Source: Nostoc sp. XA010
GTDB taxonomy: Bacteria; Cyanobacteriota; Cyanobacteriia; Cyanobacteriales; Nostocaceae
Reading direction: 5' to 3'
Assembly (NCBI RefSeq): GCF_020829625.1
Contig: NZ_JAIVFX010000005.1
Span: 186,001-250,000, forward strand
DNA length: 64,000 nucleotides
Shown: piece by piece, positions 54,159 to 63,758 of the stretch
Layout: the number at the start of each line of letters is the position of its first letter
Numbering within the stretch: position 1 is the first letter of the stretch
The notes under the pieces: generated by a model
What the model saw: the letters and a program-made list of their open reading frames with translations, nothing else
Told to the model about the DNA's origin: nothing
Databases searched by the model: none
Program-made: the position numbers and the translations under genes

Positions 54159-55412
54159 CTATTCATTAGTTGCTGCTTCCAGCCAAACTTCTACATCATC
54201 TGCTAGCAACTTATGTGCTGCATCCATCATTGATGTTGCTATGTCTTTGAGGTCTTCGCGGTTGTTCAAGTAAGTTTTCAAGGCTTCCATTGGGTCGATG
54301 CTGCTACTTGCAGTCAATTCAGGAATCCGGGGGCGAGCTAATTGACTCAATAATTCTGCTTGAATGGTGTAGGTGTGAGCGAGACTTAAAGCAGTATGTA
54401 GAGAAGAACTGTCAATTAAATCCATCTGTTCGGAGCGGAGTTTGTAAATTAGCCGCACTACAGCATCTTGAATATCATACTTAGCGATCGCTTTCATTAA
54501 CAACGCTTGCGGATCATCTGCTTTTGAGACATCCACCTCAATGGTGCGGAAAGTCCGAACTGTTAAGGGACAAAATTCCCATTCAGCCTTCCCTCGCTCA
54601 AGTTCTATCATCACATAGCCTTTGTCTTCTTTTTCTTCACTAAAATCTACCCGCTCAATGCTCCCTGGATAAATCACCGGTGGGTTGTTGGATTTATTCA
54701 GATTTTGGTGGCGGTGGACATGTCCCAACGCTACATAATCAAAACAAGGTCGCGTTAGCAAAGATAAGGGCAGAGTAAAGCCTTTACCTACTGCCAAAAA
54801 GCGCTCTGCGCCCAAGGTAGCATTGTCAGACATCAAGTGAGCCAAAAGGATAGTTGGCACATCGGGGTCAAGACGGCGAATTTCCCCTTCCATAACAACT
54901 CGCAGACGTTCCGTTAAGAGTTGGTTGACTTCCGCCAAAGACGAACCTTCAGTCTCTTGGCGAGTCATCAGAGTTGAACGGGTGAGCCAAGGAAGGGTGA
55001 TTACTTGCACTTTGCCATTGCGAGTTTCGATGCAGTGAGTGGTTAATGTGTCACCGACAACAAATCCTGGCACTCCCAAAGTGCGGTAAATATTTAAACT
55101 CGCGCCTCCCTGTCCTTGGGAGTGTTGGTCGTGGTTGCCTACCAACAGCACTGTCGGAATATTGGCATCCATGAGACGGCGAAACTGGCTGGCAAAAGCT
55201 TGTTGTACGTAAGGCGGCGGTGTAGCATCTGGAAAAGCATCGCCACCAAATATCACCATATCAACAGCATCTGTCAGCGCTCGATCAATACATATAGACA
55301 AAGTATTGACAAAATCCTCCAATCGTGTATTTAATCCAGTTGTGGGATTAATTCGTCCGTGAGAGAAGCCGCTTCCCATGTGGATGTCGGAGAGATGGAG
55401 GATTTTAATCAT
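54159..55412 (-). CDS. sbcD: DNA repair exonuclease, SbcD/Mre11 family
   Basis: 417 residues. Metallophosphatase motifs in order: LSDIHMGSG, IFGGDAFPD, LLVGNHDQHS, ILLAHLMSD and YVALGHVHRHQ; all metal ligands are present. The C-terminal 150 residues contact the SbcC partner. SbcCD degrades hairpins and blocked DNA ends. No sbcC gene is visible in the window. The genome's palindromic repeats are natural substrates for such an enzyme, but this is inference. Confidence 0.9.
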   Translation of the reverse strand: MIKILHLSDIHMGSGFSHGRINPTTGLNTRLEDFVNTLSICIDRALTDAVDMVIFGGDAFPDATPPPYVQQAFASQFRRLMDANIPTVLLVGNHDQHSQGQGGASLNIYRTLGVPGFVVGDTLTTHCIETRNGKVQVITLPWLTRSTLMTRQETEGSSLAEVNQLLTERLRVVMEGEIRRLDPDVPTILLAHLMSDNATLGAERFLAVGKGFTLPLSLLTRPCFDYVALGHVHRHQNLNKSNNPPVIYPGSIERVDFSEEKEDKGYVMIELERGKAEWEFCPLTVRTFRTIEVDVSKADDPQALLMKAIAKYDIQDAVVRLIYKLRSEQMDLIDSSSLHTALSLAHTYTIQAELLSQLARPRIPELTASSSIDPMEALKTYLNNREDLKDIATSMMDAAHKLLADDVEVWLEAATNE

Positions 55413-55425
55413 ATTTGTCCTTAGT

Positions 55426-55470
55426 CATTAGTCATTTGTCTAACATATTAATGACTAATGACTAATACAT
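55426..55470. repeat. TTAGTCA heptamer hairpin between cysH and sbcD
   Basis: TTAGTCATTAGTCATTTGTC and TTAATGACTAATGACTAA are complementary halves, 20 bases apart or less. It lies 15 bases after the cysH gene on the minus strand and may end its transcript. Confidence 0.6.
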
Positions 55471-55475
55471 AACAA

Positions 55476-56201
55476 CTAAATATGAATTCCGCATTCTGTT
55501 TTATCACTTCCCCGCCAGCGTCCGGCGCGTTCGTCTTCGCCTTCGCCGACTTTGGTGGTGATGGGTTCATCACCTATGCTGGGATAACCTTTGTCGTGTA
55601 GAGGGTTGTAGATGACTCCATGTTCAGCCACGTAAACCCAGCTGTCTTTACGTGTCCAGGTAGCTATGGGATTTACTTTCAGCCGACCTTTATTATCTAA
55701 TTCAAATATGGGCATATTCGCACGGGTTACTGCTTGGTCACGGCGGCGTCCGGTTATCCAAGCGACGCTGTTGAGTTCGTCTAGACCCCGTAGCAATGGT
55801 TCAATTTTTGTAATGTGATGGAATTGGGCAATATCCTTGTCCCAAAGTTTGTCGCCGTATTTGGCTTCAAAGGCTTCGCGGGTGTCTACATCTGGAGTTT
55901 TGAAAGTTTGCAGATCCAGGTTGTAGATTTGTATGGCTTTGGCTACTAATTCTAGGCTTTCAGGGAAGTGGTGCAAGGTGTCGAGAAAGATCACAGGAAC
56001 GGGATGCTTCAGTTCACTGTAAAGAATATGGGTAATTATCATGTCATCCACGTTAAAGGCGCTTGTTTGCACCAGTCCCGTTGGGATATTCTCTATAGAC
56101 CATGCCAGTATTTCTTTGGGAGTGGCAGTTTCAAATTGCTCATTTAATTTTTCTAAGTCAAAAGCGATCGCTTGGTTTCTAGATGCCGTGGATACTGTCA
56201 T
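55476..56201 (-). CDS. cysH: phosphoadenylyl-sulfate reductase
   Basis: 241 residues. The nucleotide-binding fold reads VPVIFLDTLHHFPESLELVA and WITGRRRDQAVTRANMPIFE; the end is DKTECGIHI with the catalytic Cys. The CC...CxxC iron-sulphur motif of APS reductases is absent, so it uses PAPS with thioredoxin as donor. It makes sulfite for cysteine synthesis. Single gene, followed by heptamer repeats. Confidence 0.94.
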   Translation of the reverse strand: MTVSTASRNQAIAFDLEKLNEQFETATPKEILAWSIENIPTGLVQTSAFNVDDMIITHILYSELKHPVPVIFLDTLHHFPESLELVAKAIQIYNLDLQTFKTPDVDTREAFEAKYGDKLWDKDIAQFHHITKIEPLLRGLDELNSVAWITGRRRDQAVTRANMPIFELDNKGRLKVNPIATWTRKDSWVYVAEHGVIYNPLHDKGYPSIGDEPITTKVGEGEDERAGRWRGSDKTECGIHI

Positions 56202-56650
56202 GATAATCTTCTGTTCAAATATTTTTACCTTGACTAAGATTTATTTTACCCCACAAAGGCACGTATTCCGCCCGGAGATAAGGTAATTATTCTGTTCGGA
56301 AATTACTACATTGTGGAACTGGAGAATGGGTAGTGGGGAAATGATTAATACGGTTCGGCAGGGGAGGCAGGGGAGTCTCTTGAAGAAAGAGGGTTATTGT
56401 TGAGTAATTTTTCTCTCAAGAACAGGTTCTCTTCCCGAACTGCCCCCTGTCTGCCTCAACCAAGAAATTCCTTAACCCAACGGTATTGGAGAAACTAGGA
56501 GAATAACACATTCTCAGTAAAAATATTTAAGTATAAATTAAGTAATTACTAAGAAAGTTTACGGTAATTTAAGTTTTACAATGCTCTTATAGATACTTAT
56601 ACTGATTTTGATATGGTTAAGGAACAATTAATAAAAAGGATTTTACTTAA
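56202..56650. other. 450-bp gap upstream of cysH and a small membrane protein gene
   Basis: Contains GGCAGGGGAGGCAGGGGAGT and CTGCCCCCTGTCTGCC type repeats (56357-56455). The 3' part before 56651 is AT-rich and ends with a weak ribosome site. No gene is seen. Confidence 0.35.
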
Positions 56651-56755
56651 ATGAACACTTCAAAATCCCCCAATCGCTTAGGTGAATCTATAATCATGGG
56701 CGCTTTAATGATGTTGACCAGCGTTAGCGTTATTACAATAATGAACTTTTTTTAA
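56651..56755 (+). CDS. possible 34-residue membrane protein
   Basis: MNTSKSPNRLGESIIMGALM, then MLTSVSVITIMNFF and stop. It has a short basic head and one membrane helix, as in small cyanobacterial membrane proteins. AAAAGGATTTTACTTAA precedes the ATG, with AAGGA 13 bases off. About 20 bases after the stop a TTTTATTTTTG-rich region follows. I do not recognise it; too small to exclude chance. Confidence 0.45.
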   Translation: MNTSKSPNRLGESIIMGALMMLTSVSVITIMNFF

Positions 56756-56876
56756 AATAAACATTTCTAATTTTAGCAATAAAACTTCACATAACCCTGC
56801 TCAAAACTGAGTGGGGCTTTTAATTTTATTTTTGACTTTTGACTTCCCCGTAGGGGCTGACTTCCGCCTTGCGGTA

Positions 56877-58466
56877 CTAGTGACCGATTGGCGCTTTCGC
56901 TCCTGCACCGCCTTTACCCAGGAATAATAACAAAGGTAATGAGCAAAGGAACCCTATCCCTACGACTCGAAAGCAATCTGCGTAAGATAAAACAGCAGCT
57001 TGGGTATCTAGTATTTGACTAATTAAAGCTAGTGCTTGTTGTTGAGCGGTTGCCGCATCTATGCCTTGGCTTTGGAGTGCCCCGTTGAGTGCATCGAGGC
57101 GCTGATTGGTTTCTGGGTCATAAGGACTAAGTTTTGCTAACAAAATGTCCCGATGGAAAGCGTGTCGTCGGTCAAGCAGAGTGGTGAGCAAGGCAATGCC
57201 GATGCTACCACCCAGTTGTCGGGTGAGGTTGTAGAAACCAGAACCAGCAGAAACATCTTGTTTGGGTAGTGGGCCTAAAACTGCCAAACTCAAAGGGAGA
57301 AACATCAACACAGTAAAACCCCCACGCCATACCAATGGCCAAAATAAATCATCTGTGCCGGTTTGTGGGGTAATTGCTGCTAGTTGAAACATGACTCCAG
57401 ATGATCCGACAGCGCCCATTGCAATTAAAAATCGGGCATCAATTTTACTAGAGAGTTTGCCTAATAAAACCATAACGATCGCAGACGCTAAAGCCCCAGG
57501 TGCTAATAATAGTCCTGTCTGCGTTGCCGTAAAGTGCAGCACACTCTGAGCAAATATTGGCACAGCAAAGAGTGTGCCATAAAGCCCCATGCCCACAACT
57601 GCTGAGAGAACGCTTCCCGCAGCTAATGAGCGGTGACGTAAAACTTTCAAATCTACAGCAGGGTGATCTGTTTTCAGTTCTCGCCAAATAAATGACCCTA
57701 AGCCGATAATACTAGCGATCGCTAACGTGGTGATGAAACCCGAGGAAAACCAGTCGTCTGTCTCTCCTTCTTCTAACAAAGTTTGCATACAGCCAATAGC
57801 AATGACCAAAAACCCAATCCCCAACCAATCGACGGCTTGGCTTTGTGTCTCGTTTTTGTCTTTGTCTTTGGGCAAAAATGCAAAGGACATCGCCACTGCA
57901 ATGATCCCGAAGGGAATATTAACAAAGAAAATCCACCGCCAGCCCAAACCATCTACCAGGAATCCCCCTAAAGTTGGGCCGATAGCTGGCCCAGCAATTA
58001 CACCTACTCCAAAAACTGCCTGCGCTAAACCCTGTTCAGCAGGTGGAAAAGTCTCGAACAAAATCGCTTGGGCTTTAGCTAGCAATCCGCCACCACATAA
58101 ACCTTGAAGTATTCGAGAAAAAACTAGCATCGGTAAATTAAATGCCAACCCGCATAAAACCGAGGCAAGAGTAAAGCCAATCAACGAGAATATGAAGTAG
58201 GTTTTGCGTCCAAAGTAATCTCCCAACCATGCAGATAAGGGAATTAAGACAACATTTGCGATCGCATATCCAGTTACCACCCAGCCTACTTCGCTAACAG
58301 TTGCACCAAGGCTGGCTTGTATGTCAGTCAGGGCAACGTTAACAATACTGGTATCAATCACTTCTAAGATAGCACCAAGGGAAGCCGTAAGAGCGATCGC
58401 CCACTTCAATGGCCCGTGGACATAACCAAATTCGTCAAAACTAGAATTTTTAATATTGGTAGTCAT
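56877..58466 (-). CDS. DHA2 family (EmrB/QacA type) MFS efflux transporter
   Basis: 529 residues, 14 membrane helices. Motifs: EVIDTSIVNVALTDIQASLG (motif D1), LGDYFGRKTYFIFSLIGFTL (motif A), SRILQGLCGGGLLAKAQAIL (motif B), GVGVIAGPAIGPTLGGFL (motif C, exporters). It probably expels drugs or metabolites. A divergent TetR gene 270 bases away with an operator-like palindrome between them suggests repression. Usually EmrB pairs with EmrA; no emrA is nearby. Confidence 0.92.
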   Translation of the reverse strand: MTTNIKNSSFDEFGYVHGPLKWAIALTASLGAILEVIDTSIVNVALTDIQASLGATVSEVGWVVTGYAIANVVLIPLSAWLGDYFGRKTYFIFSLIGFTLASVLCGLAFNLPMLVFSRILQGLCGGGLLAKAQAILFETFPPAEQGLAQAVFGVGVIAGPAIGPTLGGFLVDGLGWRWIFFVNIPFGIIAVAMSFAFLPKDKDKNETQSQAVDWLGIGFLVIAIGCMQTLLEEGETDDWFSSGFITTLAIASIIGLGSFIWRELKTDHPAVDLKVLRHRSLAAGSVLSAVVGMGLYGTLFAVPIFAQSVLHFTATQTGLLLAPGALASAIVMVLLGKLSSKIDARFLIAMGAVGSSGVMFQLAAITPQTGTDDLFWPLVWRGGFTVLMFLPLSLAVLGPLPKQDVSAGSGFYNLTRQLGGSIGIALLTTLLDRRHAFHRDILLAKLSPYDPETNQRLDALNGALQSQGIDAATAQQQALALISQILDTQAAVLSYADCFRVVGIGFLCSLPLLLFLGKGGAGAKAPIGH

Positions 58467-58516
58467 TGTTAGATAAATAATATTTGGGACACTTACGCCA
58501 AAGCTAAAATTAAATT

Positions 58517-58546
58517 TTGTATATATACGCTACGGTAGCGTATCAT
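58517..58546 (+). promoter_or_regulatory. promoter with operator-like palindrome between efflux pump and TetR gene
   Basis: ATACGCTA (58525-58532) and TAGCGTAT (58536-58543) form a perfect 8-3-8 palindrome. It sits between TTGTAT (58517-58522) and TATCAT (58541-58546), 18 bases apart, a plausible -35/-10 pair reading towards the TetR gene. TetR binding would block its own promoter and, being about 60 bases from the transporter's start, probably also that of the pump. Confidence 0.6.
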
Positions 58547-58734
58547 ATTGAAACGGTCAAGGGAGACTTCAATGAAAAGTGGCAGAACTACCTATGCTAA
58601 GGATGGATGGTCACTGCTGCTGTTTTCATGCATAAGAATTGGGTTATAGGGCTTATTTGTTTCCTATAGGCTATGTTCTATGCCCAAAGCTAGAAGCAAA
58701 TGGCCAAGAAGATATTGCTTGGGGATGATATTTT

Positions 58735-59328
58735 ATGAGTAAGCAAATTAACAGCCCCTCTGGACGACCACGCAGCATCCAAGCCGATCAGGCTATTGTG
58801 GAAGCGACTTTGGATCTGCTTGCAGAGGTAGGATATGAAAGCATGAGTATAGAAGCGATCGCTTCTCGTGCTGGAGTTGGTAAAACGACTATCTATCGGC
58901 GTTACACTTCCAAAGAAGAACTAGTTGCAGACGCGATAGAAAGTTTGAGAGATGATTTAGTGATCCCCGATACTGGCAAGTTTTGGGGAGACATGAATAT
59001 CCTAATTAATAATGCCGCCAAAAAAATAGATAGTCCCCTTGGTCGTCAGACACTCGCCCTGATAATTAGTACAGCGTCTAGCAATCCTCAGTTTGCAGAG
59101 GTTTATTGGACAAAATATACAAAACTCCGACGTGAAGCTTTTTCTAAAGTACTTGAGCGTGCCAAGTCTAGAGGTGAAATTCACAAGGATGCAGACGTAG
59201 ACTTAATTATTGACCTTGTGAGCGGGTCACTATATTATGCACTGATATTCAAGCCCACAACCGAGCCAGTAGAAGCGTACATGCGCCGCACCATGAATCT
59301 TCTCCTCAAAGGTATTGGCATTAGTTAA
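58735..59328 (+). CDS. TetR/AcrR family transcriptional regulator
   Basis: 197 residues. The helix-turn-helix (about 20-65) reads VEATLDLLAEVGYESMSIEA, IASRAGVGKTTIYRRY, the TetR pattern. The remaining helices (LGRQTLALIISTASSNPQFA) form the ligand and dimer domain. It is divergent from the DHA2 transporter and presumably represses it, with a small molecule as inducer. Heptamer repeats follow the stop. Confidence 0.9.
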   Translation: MSKQINSPSGRPRSIQADQAIVEATLDLLAEVGYESMSIEAIASRAGVGKTTIYRRYTSKEELVADAIESLRDDLVIPDTGKFWGDMNILINNAAKKIDSPLGRQTLALIISTASSNPQFAEVYWTKYTKLRREAFSKVLERAKSRGEIHKDADVDLIIDLVSGSLYYALIFKPTTEPVEAYMRRTMNLLLKGIGIS

Positions 59329-59466
59329 AGGGGCATTGGGCATTGGGGAAGAATTTTTATAACTCCTAACTCCTAACTCCCTATTCCCAACTTGTTGCTA
59401 AAATAACTTTCCATCATAGGTCATAAATGAGATGATGGAGAAATTAGAGAAAAAGGTGAACAATTG

Positions 59467-59820
59467 TTATTTTTCTCCTTCCGCTTCTGGTTGCAGGATG
59501 GCATCACAGTATTGAATGAGGGTTGTCAAGCGATCGCTAATCGTTTGAAGTCTCGTTTGTGCAGTAGATGCTTGCCGCGCTCCTTGCAAAAACATCACAT
59601 CTATTGCCAACAAGCGCAGTTGCTTGCTTATTTCGGTTTGATAAGACTGCACTCGCGAGTTTTCATCTGCCAAAGGTACAATCTGCTCCCGAAAGAATTG
59701 CTGCAACGAGGCTACACGCTGCCGCAGTTCTGGTGAAACAATTTGGGTAGTTGCGGCATCTGAACGTAATTGCTCTAGCAAGGTTACGAGTGCCAAATAT
59801 TTCTCACGGTTTAAAGACAT
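59467..59820 (-). CDS. patD: PatD-like protein (heterocyst frequency control)
   Basis: 117 residues, all helical: MSLNREKYLALVTLLEQLRS, then SPELRQRVASLQQFFREQIV and ISKQLRLLAIDVMFLQGARQ. Length and composition match the small helical PatD family of filamentous cyanobacteria, which limits heterocyst frequency and lies under NtcA control; I recall the family but cannot align it here. Upstream on the minus strand is GTA-N10-TAC (59852-59867), close to but not the canonical NtcA GTA-N8-TAC. Confidence 0.5.
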   Translation of the reverse strand: MSLNREKYLALVTLLEQLRSDAATTQIVSPELRQRVASLQQFFREQIVPLADENSRVQSYQTEISKQLRLLAIDVMFLQGARQASTAQTRLQTISDRLTTLIQYCDAILQPEAEGEK

Positions 59821-59898
59821 CCGGTGCTAGTTAAGATAGTATTAATGTCAAGTAATTTTTCTTCTACAATAAACTTTCTTAAAGACTTATCAACACTA

Positions 59899-59930
59899 AA
59901 AGCCTCAAATCAGGATTTGAGGCTTTGTTT
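59899..59930. terminator. 12-bp hairpin between patD and rsh
   Basis: AAAGCCTCAAAT (59899-59910) and ATTTGAGGCTTT (59915-59926) are exact complements with loop CAGG, followed by GTTT on the plus strand. It lies in the divergent region of both genes, so it may end an unseen small transcript. T-run is short. Confidence 0.5.
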
Positions 59931-60168
59931 GCCATCAATGAATTTTCTTTATGATCCTTGAAACTCAAATTGGATGACTACCGGACGCTCCTACCTCGCT
60001 ACGAGACGCTGGGCGAACGCTACCCCTAACGCTGGGCTATCGGCAATTGGAGAATCATCCTTACACTCGTTTTTTAGCCGTCTCTGGGCGACAGCATCTT
60101 CTTAGGTTGATGCTGCCAGTTTTATTTATCATTCACTTAATCTACCGATCCTATCCCAACCCAATTGT
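59931..60168. repeat. GC-rich dispersed repeat upstream of rsh
   Basis: CTACGAGACGCTGGGCGAAC, CGCTACCCCTAACGCTGGGC and CTGGGCGACAGCATC are repeat-like; GAGACGCTGGGCGAACG is close to part of the TPR gene's tail (23341). It lies in the promoter area of rsh. Confidence 0.5.
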
Positions 60169-62439
60169 ATGAGCAGTCTAGCTATAAATTCATCAATTGA
60201 TATAACCATTCCGGAATGGTTAAAGAAATGTTTGAAGGAGTCATCAACAAGTAGCGGCGCACCGGAAGATGATCGAAGGCATAGTGATGCAGTCTTAATT
60301 GGTCGCGCATTTGAATTTGCTTACCAACTGCATCAAGGTCAATACCGCAAATCGGGAGAACCATACATCGCTCATCCTGTTGCTGTAGCTGACTTGCTGC
60401 ATGATTTGGGAGGCAGTGCTGCTATGATAGCAGCTGGATTTCTTCATGATGTCGTTGAAGATACAGAAGTAACAAGTCAAGAAATAGAAGAACGCTTTGG
60501 CGCAGAAGTGCGGCAATTGGTTGAAGGTGTCACCAAGCTTTCTAAAATCAATTTCACTAGCAAAACCGAAAGTCAAGCGGAAAACTTCCGGCGGATGTTT
60601 TTGGCAATGGCGCAAGATATTCGGGTAATTGTGGTGAAATTGGCAGATCGTTTGCATAATATGCGAACTTTACAATACATGTCAGAGGCTAGCCGCCGCC
60701 GCAGCGCCCAGGAAACGCGAGATATTTTCGCACCTTTAGCCAATCGCTTGGGGATCTGGCGAATTAAATGGGAACTGGAAGATTTGGCTTTTAAGTATTT
60801 GGAACCAGAAGCTTACCGCCAAATGCAAGAGCTTGTTTCCGAAAAACGGACGGCGCGAGAAGAGAAATTGGCTAAAGCTACGAACATGTTACAAGAGCGT
60901 TTGCAGCAAGCCGGAATCCGCTTTCAGGATATTAGCGGTCGTCCCAAGCACCTTTATAGCATTTACCAAAAAATGCACCGCCAGCAAAAGGAATTTCATG
61001 AAATTTACGATTTGGCAGCGCTGCGGATTATTGTTCAAAGCAATGAGGAATGCTATCGGGCGTTGGCGGTGGTTCATGATGCTTTTCGCCCAATTCCTGG
61101 GAGATTTAAAGACTACATTGGGCTGCCAAAGCCTAACCGTTACCAGTCGTTACATACTGGGGTGATTGGACTAACTGGCCGTCCCTTAGAGGTGCAAATT
61201 CGGACAATCGAAATGCATCATATTGCCGAGTACGGGATTGCCGCCCATTGGAAGTACAAAGAAACAGGGGGTTCTAGTATTAGCCATTTGACAGGGACGG
61301 ATGACAAGTTTACTTGGCTGCGACAACTGCTCGAATGGCAAACTGATCTCAAGGATGCACAAGAATATCTTGATAGCATCAAAGATAATCTATTTGAAGA
61401 TGATGTCTATGTCTTCACCCCTAAGGGAGATGTTGTTCCTTTAAGTCCCGGTTCCACCACTGTAGATTTTGCTTATCGCATTCATACGGAAGTAGGAAAC
61501 CATTGTTCAGGGGCGCGGGTGAATGGGCGAATGGTATCTTTGTCAACGCGGCTACAAAATGGCGATATTGTAGAAGTTCTCACCCAAAAGAACTGCCATC
61601 CGAGTTTGGATTGGTTGAACTTTGTCAGAAGTTCGGCGGCGAAATATCGAATAAAACAATGGTACAAGCGATCGCGCCGGGAAGAAAATGTTGCCCGTGG
61701 ACGGGAATTGTTAGAAAAGGAACTCGGTAAAACTGGTTTTGATAGCCTGCTGAAGTCTGATGCAATGGAGACTGTCGCCCAAAAGTGTAACTACCACAGT
61801 GTGGACGATTTACTCGCTGGTTTGGGTTACGGGGAAGTGACATTGAACTTGGTGCTAAATCGTTGGCGAGAAGTGGCGAAGGCACAACAACCAATTTCCA
61901 CCGTGTCGCCATTTATCCCCAAAGAACCAACTACATCAAAAGCTTTGCGGGATGCACCTACACCTATCTCCCGCGCCAGTGATTCGCCAATTATTGGGGT
62001 AGAGGGGTTGGTGTATTATTTAGCTGGGTGTTGTACCCCGATTCCTGGCGAACCAATTATTGGTGTGGTGACGCGAGGTAGGGGGATTTCGATTCATCGC
62101 CAAGGCTGCAATAATCTGGAAACTGTGGAGTATGAGCGCTTAGTACCAGTTAGATGGAACCCCGCCGCCGAAAATAGTGGTCGCCCGCACACGTATCCTG
62201 TAGATGTTCAAATTGAAGCTCTTGACCGCGTAGGAGTGCTAAAAGATATTTTGTCACGGTTGAGTGACCAAGGAATTAATGTCCGCCATGCTCAGGTGAA
62301 AACCTGTGCTGGTCAACCTGCATTGATGGACTTAGGAATAGATATACGCGATCGCTCTCAATTAGAGCAAGTGTTTGTCCAAATTAAGAAAATGAGCGAC
62401 ATTTTGAATATCCGCCGCGTTGGTCAAATTGACGAGTAG
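60169..62439 (+). CDS. spoT: bifunctional (p)ppGpp synthetase/hydrolase
   Basis: 756 residues. Domains: HD hydrolase (about 60-200: GEPYIAHPVAVADLLHDLGG, AGFLHDVVEDT), synthetase (240-370: GRFKDYIGLPKPNRYQSLHT), TGS (390-450: YVFTPKGDVVPLSPGSTTVD), a conserved-Cys region and a C-terminal ACT domain. The RFKD motif marks bifunctional enzymes, against E-x-D-D in RelA. It makes and degrades the stringent-response alarmone. The start at 60169 is near CCAATTGT; no strong ribosome site is seen. Single gene. Confidence 0.95.
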   Translation: MSSLAINSSIDITIPEWLKKCLKESSTSSGAPEDDRRHSDAVLIGRAFEFAYQLHQGQYRKSGEPYIAHPVAVADLLHDLGGSAAMIAAGFLHDVVEDTEVTSQEIEERFGAEVRQLVEGVTKLSKINFTSKTESQAENFRRMFLAMAQDIRVIVVKLADRLHNMRTLQYMSEASRRRSAQETRDIFAPLANRLGIWRIKWELEDLAFKYLEPEAYRQMQELVSEKRTAREEKLAKATNMLQERLQQAGIRFQDISGRPKHLYSIYQKMHRQQKEFHEIYDLAALRIIVQSNEECYRALAVVHDAFRPIPGRFKDYIGLPKPNRYQSLHTGVIGLTGRPLEVQIRTIEMHHIAEYGIAAHWKYKETGGSSISHLTGTDDKFTWLRQLLEWQTDLKDAQEYLDSIKDNLFEDDVYVFTPKGDVVPLSPGSTTVDFAYRIHTEVGNHCSGARVNGRMVSLSTRLQNGDIVEVLTQKNCHPSLDWLNFVRSSAAKYRIKQWYKRSRREENVARGRELLEKELGKTGFDSLLKSDAMETVAQKCNYHSVDDLLAGLGYGEVTLNLVLNRWREVAKAQQPISTVSPFIPKEPTTSKALRDAPTPISRASDSPIIGVEGLVYYLAGCCTPIPGEPIIGVVTRGRGISIHRQGCNNLETVEYERLVPVRWNPAAENSGRPHTYPVDVQIEALDRVGVLKDILSRLSDQGINVRHAQVKTCAGQPALMDLGIDIRDRSQLEQVFVQIKKMSDILNIRRVGQIDE

Positions 62440-62450
62440 GTGATTGGTAG

Positions 62451-62480
62451 GGTGCGTTAACGCAGTGTAACGCACCAATT
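62451..62480 (+). terminator. hairpin after spoT
   Basis: GGTGCGTTA (62451-62459) and TAACGCACC (62468-62476) pair exactly around 8 bases, then AATTTATT. GGTGCGTTAACGC is also a common dispersed repeat in such genomes. Confidence 0.6.
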
Positions 62481-62519
62481 TATTAAGTGCGATTTCACTT
62501 TCAAATTTCCTTGGAATAA

Positions 62520-63758
62520 TTAGCCCCGATCATAGGTGATGGTTTCTAATGGCAAAATTATTGTAAATGTAGATCCTTTTCCTAGCTGTGAATCTACTTT
62601 AATTTCACCATCCATTAACTGAACCAATCGAGAGACTATGGCCAAACCTAATCCTGTACCATCAGAACTTTGGACTTGGGGAGCAGTTACTTCCCGAAAA
62701 TAGGGATTGAAGATTTGTGCTTGAGCATCTGGAGAAATACCAATACCACTATCAGTAACAGAGATAGCCCACTGCTGTTGGGATACCGTCCAACACTCCA
62801 AATGAATTGAACCAGATTCTGTGTAGCGAATTGCATTACTCAGCAGATTTGTCAAAATTTGCTGAAGCCGAAGCGGATCTGTGATAACTTGACTTGGGGC
62901 GCGTTCGCATTCAACAACCAAGGATAATTCTTTAGCACGCGCTAATGGCTCAATCATCTCTAAAACAAAGTTGATTAAACTACGCACATCGGTTAAAGTA
63001 GGCTGCAATTTCATCTGTCCGGCATCATAGCGCGAAATTTCCAGAGTATCGTTAATTAACCGGACAAGAAGTCTACCACTTTTGAGAACTCGCTCGATAC
63101 TTTCAAGATTTCCATGGGTGTCTTTGAGTTCTGGTTGTTGACGCTGCTGGCGCAGAAATAAGTCTGCGTAACCGATGATTGAAGTGAGGGGCGTTTTCAG
63201 TTCATGAGCCAAATGAGAGAGGTTATCTTTATTAGCGCGAACCAAACGAGTTAATTCTTGGTTAGTCAACCGCAACTGACTTTGGAGTTGTTTAAGCTCT
63301 TGTAATCGTCCTTGAGTATAACTGTTAAAGCAACGCGCGATCGCTTCATCAATTACTGTATCAATCAAGCGAACAGCCCTTAGCACATCTTGTGCAGATC
63401 CCTGTAATAAATCTTCTTCTAAAAAGGAAAAAATCACAAACCGGAGTAAACGATACTCTCGCGCAATTTCTGCTGGTTCAAATCCCTGTTGGGCGCGGAG
63501 TGTGCCGTGTTCTAAACTTGCATCTACTACTGTTTGCAAATCGCTCGTTTCCGATTCAGAAAGTACTGTTGCTAATGCTTTCAAAACACGGGGTAAGCTA
63601 TCCCGTACAGCATTGAAAGTAAGTTCATTAGTAGCTTCAATTTGTTCATCTTGGTAAACCGCTTCTACCCATTGATCAAGAATAGCATCACTTTTTGCAA
63701 TTAGAGTCTGACTAAAATCCATCTTTTGCCTAGCCAAATACAGCGAAGCCTGTTCCAT
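62520..63758 (-). CDS. sensor histidine kinase with RsbRD-like N-terminal domain
   Basis: 412 residues, no membrane segment. Residues 15-160 (SDAILDQWVEAVYQDEQIEA, SLEHGTLRAQQGFEPAEIAR, EYRLLRFVIF) resemble the RsbRD N-terminal sensor fold. HisKA follows with LAHELKTPLTSIIGYADLFL (phospho-His), then HATPase with NLLSNAIRYTESG, DSGIGISPDA and GTGLGLAIVSRL. No response regulator is adjacent. The combination suggests a soluble stress sensor. Confidence 0.9.
   Translation of the reverse strand: MEQASLYLARQKMDFSQTLIAKSDAILDQWVEAVYQDEQIEATNELTFNAVRDSLPRVLKALATVLSESETSDLQTVVDASLEHGTLRAQQGFEPAEIAREYRLLRFVIFSFLEEDLLQGSAQDVLRAVRLIDTVIDEAIARCFNSYTQGRLQELKQLQSQLRLTNQELTRLVRANKDNLSHLAHELKTPLTSIIGYADLFLRQQRQQPELKDTHGNLESIERVLKSGRLLVRLINDTLEISRYDAGQMKLQPTLTDVRSLINFVLEMIEPLARAKELSLVVECERAPSQVITDPLRLQQILTNLLSNAIRYTESGSIHLECWTVSQQQWAISVTDSGIGISPDAQAQIFNPYFREVTAPQVQSSDGTGLGLAIVSRLVQLMDGEIKVDSQLGKGSTFTIILPLETITYDRG

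Noticed and set aside
59852..59867. NtcA binding site upstream of patD
   Set aside because: The spacing is GTA-N10-TAC, not the canonical N8, so it is mentioned only as a weak possibility.
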